In this document: positions 56,451 through 64,000 of the stretch, one piece after another | Layout: the number at the start of each line of letters is the position of its first letter | Position numbering within the stretch: the first letter of the stretch is position 1 | DNA from: a virus | Strand: one strand, 5' to 3' | Virus record (IMG/VR): IMGVR_UViG_3300034375_007061 | Coordinates: 49,735-113,734 of that record | Length of the DNA: 64,000 nt | Program-made: the position numbers and the translations under genes | Notes under the pieces: model-generated | The model's database searches: none | What the model was told of the DNA's origin: nothing | The model's input: only the letters and a program-made list of their open reading frames with translations

Positions 56451-57533
56451 ATGGAAGTAACACGTACTCTAAGTCCAAACAAAGCGAAAATTGCAATTAA
56501 ACATGCAATGAGTAAAAAACGTCCAATCTTTTTATGGGGTCCTCCTGGTATTGGTAAGTCTGATATTATTGCTCAAATTACAGATAGTTTGCCTAACTCA
56601 CATTTGATCGATATTCGACTATCTCTTTGGGAGCCAACTGATATTAAAGGCATTCCATATTTTGATGCTAACCTGGGTAAAATGGTTTGGGGGTCTCCTA
56701 GTGAACTGCCAGACGAAGAATTTGCTGCACAATACGACAATATTGTTGTTTTCTTTGACGAAATGAACTCAGCTGCTCCTGCTGTACAAGCGGCAGCATA
56801 TCAGTTAATTTTGAATCGTCGTGTAGGACAATATAAACTGCCAGACAATGTTATCATTGTTGCTGCGGGTAACCGCGAATCAGACAAAGGCGTTACATAT
56901 CGTATGCCTGCTCCGTTAGCAAACCGTTTTGTACACATTGAAATGGAAGTTAGCTTCGATGATTGGTTCCAATGGGCTGTTGATAACAATCAGCATAAAG
57001 ACGTTGTTGGCTACATTACTTTTGCTAAAAAAGACTTGTATGATTTTGATCCTCGTTCTCCAAGCCGTTCATTTGCAACTCCACGTAGTTGGGCATTTGT
57101 AAGTGAATTGCTAGATGATGAATTAGACGAATCAACTACAACAGATCTTGTTTCAGGTTCAGTTGGCGAAGGTACAGGTGTCAAGTTTATGGCTCACCGT
57201 AAAATTGCATCTAGCATGCCTAACCCAACAGATATTCTATCTGGTAAAGTAAAAGAGTTGAAAACTAAAGAAATCAGTGCTATGTATTCCTTAACCGTTT
57301 CACTCTGCTACGAACTTAAAGAATCATCAGATAGAAATGATTCCAAATTTGACAAAAAAGTAAATAATTTCCTTCGTTTTGCGATGGATAATTTTGACAC
57401 TGAACTTGTTGTAATGGGAATCAAACTTGCACTAACACAATATGCATTACCTATTGATCCAGACGAAGTAGAATGCTTCGACGAATTCCATGATAGATAT
57501 GGAAAGTATATCAAGGCTGCACAGGCTGCATAA
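56451..57533 (+). CDS. MoxR-like AAA+ ATPase
   Basis: 360 residues. Walker A FLWGPPGIGKSDIIA, Walker B VVFFDEMNSAAPAVQAAAYQ, sensor 1 IIVAAGNRESDKG and the arginine segment MPAPLANRFVHIEME form a MoxR/CbbQ-type module. MoxR ATPases work with VWA-domain partners as chaperones or metal-insertion factors. The next gene encodes a HExxH plus VWA protein, a matching partner. A strong terminator separates them, so each has its own promoter. Confidence 0.85.
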   Translation: MEVTRTLSPNKAKIAIKHAMSKKRPIFLWGPPGIGKSDIIAQITDSLPNSHLIDIRLSLWEPTDIKGIPYFDANLGKMVWGSPSELPDEEFAAQYDNIVVFFDEMNSAAPAVQAAAYQLILNRRVGQYKLPDNVIIVAAGNRESDKGVTYRMPAPLANRFVHIEMEVSFDDWFQWAVDNNQHKDVVGYITFAKKDLYDFDPRSPSRSFATPRSWAFVSELLDDELDESTTTDLVSGSVGEGTGVKFMAHRKIASSMPNPTDILSGKVKELKTKEISAMYSLTVSLCYELKESSDRNDSKFDKKVNNFLRFAMDNFDTELVVMGIKLALTQYALPIDPDEVECFDEFHDRYGKYIKAAQAA

Positions 57534-57543
57534 GGTGCATAAT

Positions 57544-57571
57544 GGGCAGTTTCGACTGCCCATTTTTTTTT
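57544..57571 (+). terminator. Intrinsic terminator after the MoxR-like gene
   Basis: GGGCAGT (57544-57550), loop TTCG (57551-57554), ACTGCCC (57555-57561), then A and nine T. A UUCG-type tetraloop on a seven-base stem with a long U tract is a textbook rho-independent terminator, and the only clear one found in the window. Confidence 0.92.
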
Positions 57572-57578
57572 GAAAAGG

Positions 57579-57606
57579 TTGACATATTGTTTAAATATGT
57601 TATATT
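57579..57606 (+). promoter_or_regulatory. Sigma-70-like promoter TTGACA-16-TATATT
   Basis: TTGACA at 57579-57584 and TATATT at 57601-57606 with 16-base spacing, directly after the terminator and before the VWA gene at 57634. Confidence 0.7.
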
Positions 57607-57633
57607 AATACTGAAACAACAAATGAGGATAAC

Positions 57634-58896
57634 ATGTCTGTAAAACAAACGTCTAGTAAGCCAAAGAAAAATTGGCAACCTAATCCAGATATTACAGAAA
57701 ATGAACTTGCTACAATGCGTGAAGAAGTACTTGATCGTATTATCATTGCACGAGTAGGTTTGTTACTTCGTCATCCGTTTTTTGGTAATATGGCAACTCG
57801 TTTGCGTATTATTGCAGCAGATGAATGGTGTCCTACTGCCGCAGTAGACGGACGCAATCTTTATTTTAACACTCAGTTCTTTAATGCAATGGACAATAAA
57901 GAAATTGAGTTTGTTATTGCACATGAAATTCTGCATTGTGTTTACGGACACTTAGACCGTCGTGAAGACAGAGATCCGCATTTGTATAATATTTCAGCTG
58001 ATTATAAAGTCAACAATCTGCTAGTACGTGATCGCATTGGAACAAAACCCAAACTTGTTGATTGTTTTCAAGACTTTCAATATGATGCAGATACATCAGA
58101 AGAAATTTATGATAAATTGTACGAGAAATATGACGAACAACAGCTAGAAGCACTAGGCGAATTGTTGGATGAACATATTGATTGGGAAGATAAAGGAGAG
58201 GACGACGGAAAAGGTCCTTCTAAATATAGTAAAGACGAACTTCGTAAAATTAGAGACGAAATAAAAGATAGTATGCTTCAAGCAGCTCAATCTGCAGGTG
58301 CTGGCAATGTTCCAGGCGAAATTCAGCGCATGATTAAAGAGCTAACAGAACCTAAAATGAATTGGCGTGAGCTTATACGTTCACAAATTCAAAGCACTAT
58401 CCGTAACGATTTTACATTCCAACGTCCTAACCGCAAAAGCTGGCATACTGGTGCTATTCTGCCAGGTATGAACTTTCAAGAAACTATTGATATTTGTATT
58501 AGTTTAGATATGAGTGGTTCAATTGGCGATCCACAAGCACAAGACTTTTTAGGAGAAGTCAAAGGTATTATGGACGAGTTCAAAGACTACAAAATTAAAA
58601 TCTGGTGTTTTGATACTAAAGTTTACAATGAACAAGACTTTAGTGCAGATGGTGGTGATGAACTAACAGATTATGAAATTTTAGGCGGCGGTGGTACCGA
58701 CTTTATGGTTAATTGGGAATATATGAAAGAAAATGACATCCAGCCTAAAAAGTTCATTATGTTTACAGACGGCTATGCTTGGGATAGTTGGGGTGACCCA
58801 GATTATTGCGATACTATTTTTATTATTCATAGTAACCACAATAAAAATTTAGAAGGACCTTTTGGTATCACTGCACATTATGAGGAAGCTGCGTGA
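57634..58896 (+). CDS. HExxH metallopeptidase-like and VWA domain protein (DUF2201 type), MoxR partner
   Basis: 420 residues. Residues about 85-125 contain IEFVIAHEILHCVYGHLDRR, a HExxH plus distal His zinc-like site, in the arrangement of the DUF2201 N-terminal domain. Residues about 285-415 form a VWA-like domain with MIDAS residues in ISLDMSGSIGD, a Thr in GGGGTDFM, and an Asp in IMFTDGYAW. MoxR and VWA protein pairs are known as ATP-driven chaperone systems. Function in phage infection is unknown; acting on host complexes is possible. Confidence 0.8.
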   Translation: MSVKQTSSKPKKNWQPNPDITENELATMREEVLDRIIIARVGLLLRHPFFGNMATRLRIIAADEWCPTAAVDGRNLYFNTQFFNAMDNKEIEFVIAHEILHCVYGHLDRREDRDPHLYNISADYKVNNLLVRDRIGTKPKLVDCFQDFQYDADTSEEIYDKLYEKYDEQQLEALGELLDEHIDWEDKGEDDGKGPSKYSKDELRKIRDEIKDSMLQAAQSAGAGNVPGEIQRMIKELTEPKMNWRELIRSQIQSTIRNDFTFQRPNRKSWHTGAILPGMNFQETIDICISLDMSGSIGDPQAQDFLGEVKGIMDEFKDYKIKIWCFDTKVYNEQDFSADGGDELTDYEILGGGGTDFMVNWEYMKENDIQPKKFIMFTDGYAWDSWGDPDYCDTIFIIHSNHNKNLEGPFGITAHYEEAA

Positions 58897-59162
58897 AACT
58901 AAATGTTCTAGACATACTTGAAAAAAGGCGGGTAGATTTTTGTCCGCCTCATTTTTCAACTCATAGTATTAAAAGAGTTTACAACTTAGAAAAAGTTATT
59001 TGTCAGTGGATTAATGACCATTTAAGTGGTAGATACTACTTAGGCAAAAATATAAAACTAGATGGTAACAATGGAATTGAAGGCATCTACACAATAGGAT
59101 TTGAGAATCCTAAAGAATTAAGTTTCTTTATGTTGGCTTGTCCACATTTGAAATATAATTAA
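58893..59162 (+). CDS. Conserved T4-like marine phage protein, unknown
   Basis: 89 residues, ATGA overlap with the VWA gene. LEKRRVDFCPPHFSTHSIKR and VYNLEKVICQWINDHLSGRY are distinctive blocks with a Cys and two His that might bind metal. I know it as a conserved unknown. Co-translated with the VWA protein, so it may act with the MoxR-VWA pair. Confidence 0.6.
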   Translation: MKLNVLDILEKRRVDFCPPHFSTHSIKRVYNLEKVICQWINDHLSGRYYLGKNIKLDGNNGIEGIYTIGFENPKELSFFMLACPHLKYN

Positions 59163-59201
59163 AAAAATCAGTATATATATAATATAGGAGTTAATTAAAA
59201 T

Positions 59202-59465
59202 ATGGCTGAACAAACACAATCTAATCCAAACGAACTAAACATTCAAGATTTGGTTTTGGCAAGAGCAGTAATTGAGCTTGCTACTGAACGCGGCACATTT
59301 AAAGCAAATGAACTTGCAAGTGTTGGAGCATTATATAATAAACTTGATGCTTTCTTAAAAGAAGTTGAAGCACAAGCAAAAGCAGCACAAGAAGGTGCAG
59401 CAGCAGCGGCGGCACAACCGCCAGAAACCCCAGAGCCAGCTACAGAGGCTGCAGAAGGAGCATAA
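59202..59465 (+). CDS. Small conserved phage protein with Ala/Pro tail
   Basis: 87 residues. The helical N-terminal part (LNIQDLVLARAVIELATERG and ELASVGALYNKLDAFLKEVE) precedes a disordered Ala, Gln, Pro and Glu tail. TAGGAG is the ribosome site; TATATATATAAT-rich sequence upstream (about 59172-59183) may hold a weak promoter. Conserved type in T4-like marine phages. Function unknown. Confidence 0.6.
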   Translation: MAEQTQSNPNELNIQDLVLARAVIELATERGTFKANELASVGALYNKLDAFLKEVEAQAKAAQEGAAAAAAQPPETPEPATEAAEGA

Positions 59466-59466
59466 A

Positions 59467-60096
59467 ATGGCATTAAAACATGTAGGTAGGGTAAAAAATA
59501 ACCGCCGAAAAGTTGTAGTAGCATATAGAGTAGTTCCAGGTGATCCTGATCACTGCCTAGTTGTACAAACTGAAAATTTATCTGCAGACGAGCACGATGC
59601 TCTTATTCGTGTAGTGGAATCAGCAGCAGGACAAGAGGCATATGAATTTGGCGAAGCAATGTCAAGATCATACTTGCCTGATGGCCGCAATATGTTAGCA
59701 GGATTTCATACAACTGGTAAATTAAACAAATTACCAACAAACGTTATCGAAATGGTACCTAATAATAATACTATTATTAGTCTTGACGAACTTAACAAGA
59801 CTATTGCAGAACAAAAAGGTGTAACCGTTGCCGATTTAGCACTTAAAGGACCAACAGGAGAAACTACTCAACCTCCTGAAAATGTTACCGAAGCACCTGT
59901 TAATCCGCAAGAACTTTATACTGAACCAACTTCCACAACAGATGGAGTTTTGACAAATGAAGAACTAGCAGCACAATACAGATCGCAAGCAGATGCTTTA
60001 TTTAAAGAAGCAAAAGCGTTGAGAGAACAAGCTGAATCTCTTGTTCCCACAAAAAAGAAGGTAACAAAAAAGAGTGTCGAATCAGCTGAAACCTGA
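59467..60096 (+). CDS. Conserved T4-like marine phage protein, unknown
   Basis: 209 residues from ATG 59467 (MALKHVGRVKNNRRKVVVAY); the longer open frame from 59365 reads through the previous gene. Core blocks VPGDPDHCLVVQTENLSADE, EFGEAMSRSYLPDGRNMLAG and TGKLNKLPTNVIEMVPNN are typical of a family present in most T4-like cyanophages, as I recall. A Lys-rich C-terminus follows a coiled coil (FKEAKALREQAESLV). Function unknown; a virion or assembly role is possible. Confidence 0.65.
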   Translation: MALKHVGRVKNNRRKVVVAYRVVPGDPDHCLVVQTENLSADEHDALIRVVESAAGQEAYEFGEAMSRSYLPDGRNMLAGFHTTGKLNKLPTNVIEMVPNNNTIISLDELNKTIAEQKGVTVADLALKGPTGETTQPPENVTEAPVNPQELYTEPTSTTDGVLTNEELAAQYRSQADALFKEAKALREQAESLVPTKKKVTKKSVESAET

Positions 60097-60379
60097 ACAA
60101 ACCGACGAATATTGGGAGGAAATATTTAACTCCGTAACTATGGATTACCTCCCTTTAGAATATATTAAATGTATTATTGTTAAATTTGAAGATGGCAAGA
60201 TTTGGGAAATTGATATTAAGCAATCTAAAAAAGAGTCGGTAGATATTGAAAAGACATTGGACGATTTTTTTCAAGAATTTGAACAAAAAATAACCGATGT
60301 AGATTTTAGACTTAACACTGAAGCACTAAAAAAAGACATTGGTCGTCGAACAAAACGTTTTTTAAAATTAAATAAATGA
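60074..60379 (+). CDS. Small conserved phage protein with GTG start
   Basis: 101 residues from GTG 60074, overlapping the previous gene by 23 bases. Acidic: EYWEEIFNSVTMDYLPLEYI, then KCIIVKFEDGKIWEIDIKQS and a basic end (KKDIGRRTKRFLKLNK). Strand-rich centre. Known to me as a conserved unknown near this position in T4-like marine phages. ATGA overlap with the oxygenase-like gene. Confidence 0.55.
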   Translation: MSNQLKPEQTDEYWEEIFNSVTMDYLPLEYIKCIIVKFEDGKIWEIDIKQSKKESVDIEKTLDDFFQEFEQKITDVDFRLNTEALKKDIGRRTKRFLKLNK

Positions 60380-60945
60380 TGTTAAAAACTTTAGATATAG
60401 ATATTGATTACGGCTTAATTACCCAAGAATACAAAAAGCTAGAAGTTGATAGACTTCTAAATGAAGCTAATCATTTAAAACAAATAGCAATACAATGTAG
60501 AAAAGAAACTTCCGCAACAGATCAATTGTATGAAAGTTGCGGAAGTTTATTTTTTGATTGGACCAAATACGATGGCAACGGTGAAGTACCGTTAAGAGAA
60601 GACAGAATCGACGAAACGGATATTACTGAAACTTGTGACTATTTTGTTGGTTCATACTTTGAAGATATAATTGAAAAAATAAAATTAAAATACGGTTATC
60701 AATTATATAGAGGACGTTTTTTAAAAAGTTTACATAAAACTTGTCTAACATATCACACAGATCCAAGTCCAAGATTACATATTCCAATATACACCAATGA
60801 AAATTGCATGATGATTGTTAATGACAATGTAATAAGACTACCTTTTGGAAATACTTATGTAGTAGATACAACACTTCCACATACAGCATTAAACGCTAGT
60901 AAATATACTCGTGTACACTTGGTATTCTGTCTCGACAAGTTTTAA
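60376..60945 (+). CDS. 2OG-Fe(II) oxygenase/AspH-like protein
   Basis: 189 residues. C-terminal jelly-roll markers: LHKTCLTYHTDPSPRLHIPI with the H-x-D pair, VIRLPFGNTYVVDTTLPHTA with the distal His, then RVHLVFCLDKF, where Arg would hold the 2-oxoglutarate carboxylate. It is the third putative enzyme of this class in the window and more like aspartyl/asparaginyl beta-hydroxylases than the others. Target unknown; it sits before tail-fibre genes, so virion protein hydroxylation is one idea. Confidence 0.65.
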   Translation: MMLKTLDIDIDYGLITQEYKKLEVDRLLNEANHLKQIAIQCRKETSATDQLYESCGSLFFDWTKYDGNGEVPLREDRIDETDITETCDYFVGSYFEDIIEKIKLKYGYQLYRGRFLKSLHKTCLTYHTDPSPRLHIPIYTNENCMMIVNDNVIRLPFGNTYVVDTTLPHTALNASKYTRVHLVFCLDKF

Positions 60946-60961
60946 TGTTTTATCATAAAGT

Positions 60962-60969
60962 GATAAATA
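60962..60969 (+). promoter_or_regulatory. T4-type late promoter GATAAATA
   Basis: GATAAATA in AAAGTGATAAATAT, 27 bases before the tail-fibre ATG. TTTATCA (60949-60955) mirrors it upstream, so the site sits in a short palindrome. Confidence 0.75.
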
Positions 60970-60996
60970 TATAAAACATTACCTAGGAGAGAATAA

Positions 60997-62796
60997 ATGG
61001 CATTGCGATTAAGACGCGGAACCAATTTACAAAGACTTGATTTCACCCCAGAGCAAGGTGAACTTATTTACGTTACAGATTATGATACAGCAAGCGTTTC
61101 ACCCTTATGGATTGGTGACGGTACTACCGTAGGTGGTGTTGAAGTATCATCAAGCGGGGGCGGTGGAATAACAGATGTTTCAAGCGACACAACTCCAGAA
61201 CTAGGTGGTAATTTATCTTTAGCAGGCTTTGAAATTAATGGTACAGGTGATATTGATATTACAGGTGATATCACAGCAGTAGGTAATGTTTATGCTAATA
61301 ACATAGTCGGCGACTTAACAGGCGCTGTAACAGGCAATGTGTCAGGTAATGTAACAGGTAACTTAACAGGTAATGCAGCAGGTAACCATACTGGTTTTTT
61401 CACAGGTGAAATAAATGCCACAGGTGCTTTTGATGGAGATATAACAGGTAGTGTTTTTGCAGACGATTCAACTCTATTGATTGACGGCGTAGGACAATTA
61501 GTAAAAGGTGCATTTTTAAATAACGCCATTGATTTACAAGAAGGCGCATTTAAAATTAATTATCCAACAACAGGTAGTGATCCTTATGTAGACATACAAG
61601 TTATAGGTAATAATAACAAACGTGTCGATACAACATTTGTAAGAAAATTAGTTGGCGGAAATATAGGCGACAGCGATTTACTTTATCAAGAAGTTATAGT
61701 ACGTGATGATGATATTGGTTTCCAAAGAGAATGGACCACTTTTGTTAATTCAAATGCATACATCATAAACAAAGGTAATACTTATTCACCAGCAAATTCA
61801 GTAGCAATTTTAGATGGACAAGTAGGTATCGGTACTTTTGCTCCTAATGCTGAACTAGAAGTAAATGGTTCAATTATTGCAACATCAGGTATATTAGGTG
61901 ATTTAAAAGGTAGTGTTGCAGCAGACGATAGCACAATACTTGTAGATTCTGTAAGTGGTTCAATAAACATTGCAAATACAAACATAGGTGCTTTTAATGT
62001 AACTTCTCCACAAGCAGGTCAAGTTTTAAAATGGAACGGTAGTGAATGGACTAACGCTGCTGATAATTCAGGCGGCGGCGGTGCTGGCGGTAGTGCATTT
62101 ACAAATATTGGAATTGGTGCAGATGATAGTGTACTTAGACTAATTGAAGAAGGTGAAAGTTTCTTAATTTTAGGTGGTGCAGGTATTTCAACTGCTAGTG
62201 ACACAGAAGGCAACATTACTATCACAGGATTTGATGGTGCATTTAGTTCATTAACTGGCAAACCAACAACTATAGCAGGTTATGGAATTACAGATGCATT
62301 TGATGGTGCGTTTGGTAGTTTAACAGGAACACCTACTACTCTTGCAGGTTATGGAATAACAGATGCAGCAACCTCAGCTCAAGGTGCTTTAGCAGATACT
62401 GCTATACAACCTGCAGATTTAGGGTCACTTACATTTACAGCAAGCGTACTTGATACTTCAGATTCTAGTGAAATTACATTTACACCAGCAGTAAGATTTA
62501 GTAGCGACATTAACGTAGAAAACGATTTAGTAGTAACTAATAAAATTATTGCAAATACAATAGAAGTAGAAAATATTATTACCAATGCAAGCGGTACACC
62601 TGAGATAGCATCTGACACGGATATCATTCTTGCAGCAGGAACAAGAGTTGAAGTATCGTCAAGTCCTTTGAAAATGGCTAGTTACACAACAAGCGACAGA
62701 GGAAACATTTCAGCAGAAAATGGCGATGTAATTTACAACACAACAGCAGGTAAATTTCAAGGATATGCAAACGGCGTTTGGGTAGACTTACACTAA
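60997..62796 (+). CDS. Tail fibre-like protein with repeats
   Basis: 599 residues. The N-terminus (LRLRRGTNLQRLDFTPEQGE and IYVTDYDTASVSPLWIGDGT) is the short 'RRGT...F.P..GEL' module that begins many marine phage fibre proteins. It is followed by a Gly/Thr/Asn repeat zone (4-residue period), a central region, two 23-residue repeats with AGYGITDA, and a C-terminal DVIYNTTAGKFQGYANGVWV module often found before fibre chaperone domains. Strong ribosome site TAGGAGAG. Likely a receptor-binding or whisker-like fibre. Confidence 0.8.
   Translation: MALRLRRGTNLQRLDFTPEQGELIYVTDYDTASVSPLWIGDGTTVGGVEVSSSGGGGITDVSSDTTPELGGNLSLAGFEINGTGDIDITGDITAVGNVYANNIVGDLTGAVTGNVSGNVTGNLTGNAAGNHTGFFTGEINATGAFDGDITGSVFADDSTLLIDGVGQLVKGAFLNNAIDLQEGAFKINYPTTGSDPYVDIQVIGNNNKRVDTTFVRKLVGGNIGDSDLLYQEVIVRDDDIGFQREWTTFVNSNAYIINKGNTYSPANSVAILDGQVGIGTFAPNAELEVNGSIIATSGILGDLKGSVAADDSTILVDSVSGSINIANTNIGAFNVTSPQAGQVLKWNGSEWTNAADNSGGGGAGGSAFTNIGIGADDSVLRLIEEGESFLILGGAGISTASDTEGNITITGFDGAFSSLTGKPTTIAGYGITDAFDGAFGSLTGTPTTLAGYGITDAATSAQGALADTAIQPADLGSLTFTASVLDTSDSSEITFTPAVRFSSDINVENDLVVTNKIIANTIEVENIITNASGTPEIASDTDIILAAGTRVEVSSSPLKMASYTTSDRGNISAENGDVIYNTTAGKFQGYANGVWVDLH
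61315..61410 (+). repeat. 12-base (4-residue) tandem repeats in tail fibre
   Basis: About eight 12-base units with the core ACAGGTAAY, six of them clean (61315-61386), encoding the pattern (L/V)-T-G-(N/A). They make a repetitive beta-type stretch. Such repeats can change in number by recombination. Confidence 0.7.
62230..62367 (+). repeat. Two 69-base (23-residue) repeats in tail fibre
   Basis: Two adjacent units of 69 bases encode FDGAF-x-SLTG-x-PTT(I/L)AGYGITDA. The GYGITDA motif is common in phage tail fibres with the same repeat unit. DNA identity is high but not perfect. Confidence 0.75.
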
Positions 62797-62806
62797 GGGG
62801 GCATAA

Positions 62807-64000
62807 ATGACCGAATCACATTACTCGTTAGGTACTTATACAGCAGAGCAGTATACCGCACTACACAACGAGCTTACAAGCTCTACGGACATAGCAAATG
62901 TACCAGATAGGGTTTGCAGTTGCTCAGACGAAAAAGAACATAGTCCAACAAGAGGATGTTTTCTTTTAACAGAAGATGAAGCAACAGCACTTAAAAACGA
63001 TCCTAGGGTATTGTTTATAAACATAGATTACTTATCATATCCTGAAACATACGCACCGCCGCCAGACGAACTACATGCATCAGTAAGTCCATCACTATTA
63101 AACAGATGGGGCGGAAATGTAAAAGTTTACAAAGAATTTGAAGATAGTAACACTCTACCATCAACTCCAACTTCGGCAGATTGGAACAGAACTGGTTATC
63201 AAATACTAAGAGGAATGTATGAAGTAGATCCTTGGATAAATGATGGCGTTGCAGATGATACCGTAAAGTTTGAAAATATTACACAATTAGGCGACGGTAT
63301 AGATGTCGATGTTATTGTTGCAGATGACGGAGCAGGATGGATAGGTCATCCAGAGTTTCAAAACAATTGTGAGGCACCTAAACCAGATGGATACACAGGT
63401 GGCAATCTCTTGCCTGGTGAAGGTACATGCGATGTTTTAGATTTAGTTCTTGATGCGCCTTATTATTTAGATCCGGATTACTTTAATGCAGATCCTGATA
63501 ATAGACTCACTACACGCTGGGACGGAACAATAGTACCTGTAGAAACTCATTCACGTAACTGGTGGTCTAGTTCACTTTATAGGAGCAGTGCCTTTAAAGC
63601 AAAACATCCAGGTGCTGGTTATACAAGTAGTATAACAACTAGTTACACAAGAAGTAATTGTAATGGTAGTAACACAGCACAGAGCGCTGTAGGACAGCAC
63701 TGCACGCCCTGTATGGCGCTTACATACGGTAGAACACAAGGTTGGGCATACAATGCTAACAAATGGGTTTTAAACTTGTATGGTACATATGGCTCAGATA
63801 TCGAGCGTGGATTTGACATTCAAAAAATATTTCATAATACAAAACCTGTGAATAGAAAATATGGTACGCAGGATCCAACGGTGAGCTCAAATAGTTGGGG
63901 TTATCGTGCAAGCAAAGGTGATAACCCAGGATGGTATCATTTTAGAGAAGATTCACCTGTAACATATGCAGGAACAGGTGCAGAACCTACATTTATCTCG
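62807..64000 (+). CDS. Subtilisin-like serine protease, 3' end outside window
   Basis: The frame from ATG 62807 (ribosome site GGGGG upstream) stays open to the window end, giving at least 398 residues. A propeptide-like N-terminus (FLLTEDEATALKNDPRVLFI) resembles the inhibitor I9 fold. The catalytic Asp region is VDVIVADDGAGWIGHPEF and the His region is GQHCTPCMALTYGRTQGWAY, an H-x-T-x-x-A-like variant of the subtilase motif. The Ser motif would lie beyond the window. Located after a tail fibre gene, it may be a virion-associated protease that processes tail proteins or host surface. PTVSSNSWG matches the subtilase middle block. Confidence 0.75.
   Translation, partial: MTESHYSLGTYTAEQYTALHNELTSSTDIANVPDRVCSCSDEKEHSPTRGCFLLTEDEATALKNDPRVLFINIDYLSYPETYAPPPDELHASVSPSLLNRWGGNVKVYKEFEDSNTLPSTPTSADWNRTGYQILRGMYEVDPWINDGVADDTVKFENITQLGDGIDVDVIVADDGAGWIGHPEFQNNCEAPKPDGYTGGNLLPGEGTCDVLDLVLDAPYYLDPDYFNADPDNRLTTRWDGTIVPVETHSRNWWSSSLYRSSAFKAKHPGAGYTSSITTSYTRSNCNGSNTAQSAVGQHCTPCMALTYGRTQGWAYNANKWVLNLYGTYGSDIERGFDIQKIFHNTKPVNRKYGTQDPTVSSNSWGYRASKGDNPGWYHFREDSPVTYAGTGAEPTFIS

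Noticed and set aside
1-64000. tRNA genes, CRISPR arrays, insertion sequences or integrase
   Set aside because: I saw no cloverleaf-like sequence in the few gaps, no spaced direct repeats, no terminal inverted repeats with transposase and no recombinase motif. A tRNA scan program would be the decisive test.

Overview
This window is an internal piece of a lytic T4-like myovirus genome of the marine kind (the cyanophage and pelagiphage branch of T4 relatives). The evidence is a T4-type replication core (family B DNA polymerase gp43, clamp loader gp44, sliding clamp gp45, DexA-like and RNase H-like exonucleases, DsbA-like regulator), T4-type late promoters (GATAAATA), a gp31-like co-chaperonin, ThyX, PhoH and MazG-like proteins. 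Many small genes overlap by ATGA or TTGA, and almost all coding is on one strand. The DNA is strongly A+T rich. No photosynthesis gene, tRNA, integrase, IS element or CRISPR array was seen. A seven-iron ferredoxin and the base composition would fit an alphaproteobacterial host such as SAR11, but the host is inference. Both window ends cut through genes. No stretch above 300 bases lacks a gene; the longest gap is the roughly 150-base divergent region upstream of phoH.

Layout. 1-4.3 kb: structural genes. 4.3-13.4 kb: dense small genes for nucleotide metabolism and host takeover (DnaE-like fragment, GroES-like protein, two MazG-like enzymes, Bax-inhibitor-1-like membrane protein, QueC-like enzyme, radical SAM enzyme, DexA, gp44, a kinase and nucleotidyltransferase pair, ferredoxin, ThyX). 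phoH (13.4-14.1 kb) is the only gene on the minus strand. 14.3-18.1 kb: two structural genes and a lysis cassette (GH19 endolysin, overlapping spanin-like pair, two small membrane proteins). 18.1-21.7 kb: DnaJ, peptide deformylase, ClpA. 22.4-31.1 kb: late virion-type genes, several with T4-style capsid-targeting-like N-termini. 31.1-40.9 kb: DsbA, DNA polymerase, sugar-nucleotide genes, sliding clamp, a DpdA-like DNA transglycosylase and a QueD-like protein. 41.1-49.7 kb: an accessory tailoring cluster (glycosyltransferase, epimerase, 2OG-oxygenase-like proteins, radical SAM, PLP enzyme, amidinotransferase, phosphoribosyltransferase). 50.1-54.6 kb: FolE, QueE, RNase H-like nuclease. 55.4-60.9 kb: MoxR ATPase with a HExxH/VWA partner and conserved unknowns. 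61-64 kb: tail fibre and a subtilisin-like protease cut by the window end.

The genes FolE, QueD-like, QueE, QueC-like and DpdA-like together form a candidate complete route from GTP to preQ0 and into phage DNA. This is the most coherent accessory system here. The individual enzyme classes are known from other phages. Less familiar features are the altered QueD active site, the long loop in QueE, the neighbouring radical SAM enzyme, the ferredoxin and the amidinotransferase cluster. Early and middle genes are served by a series of TTGACA-17-TATAAT-like promoters, many of them inside upstream coding sequence; virion genes are served by late promoters.
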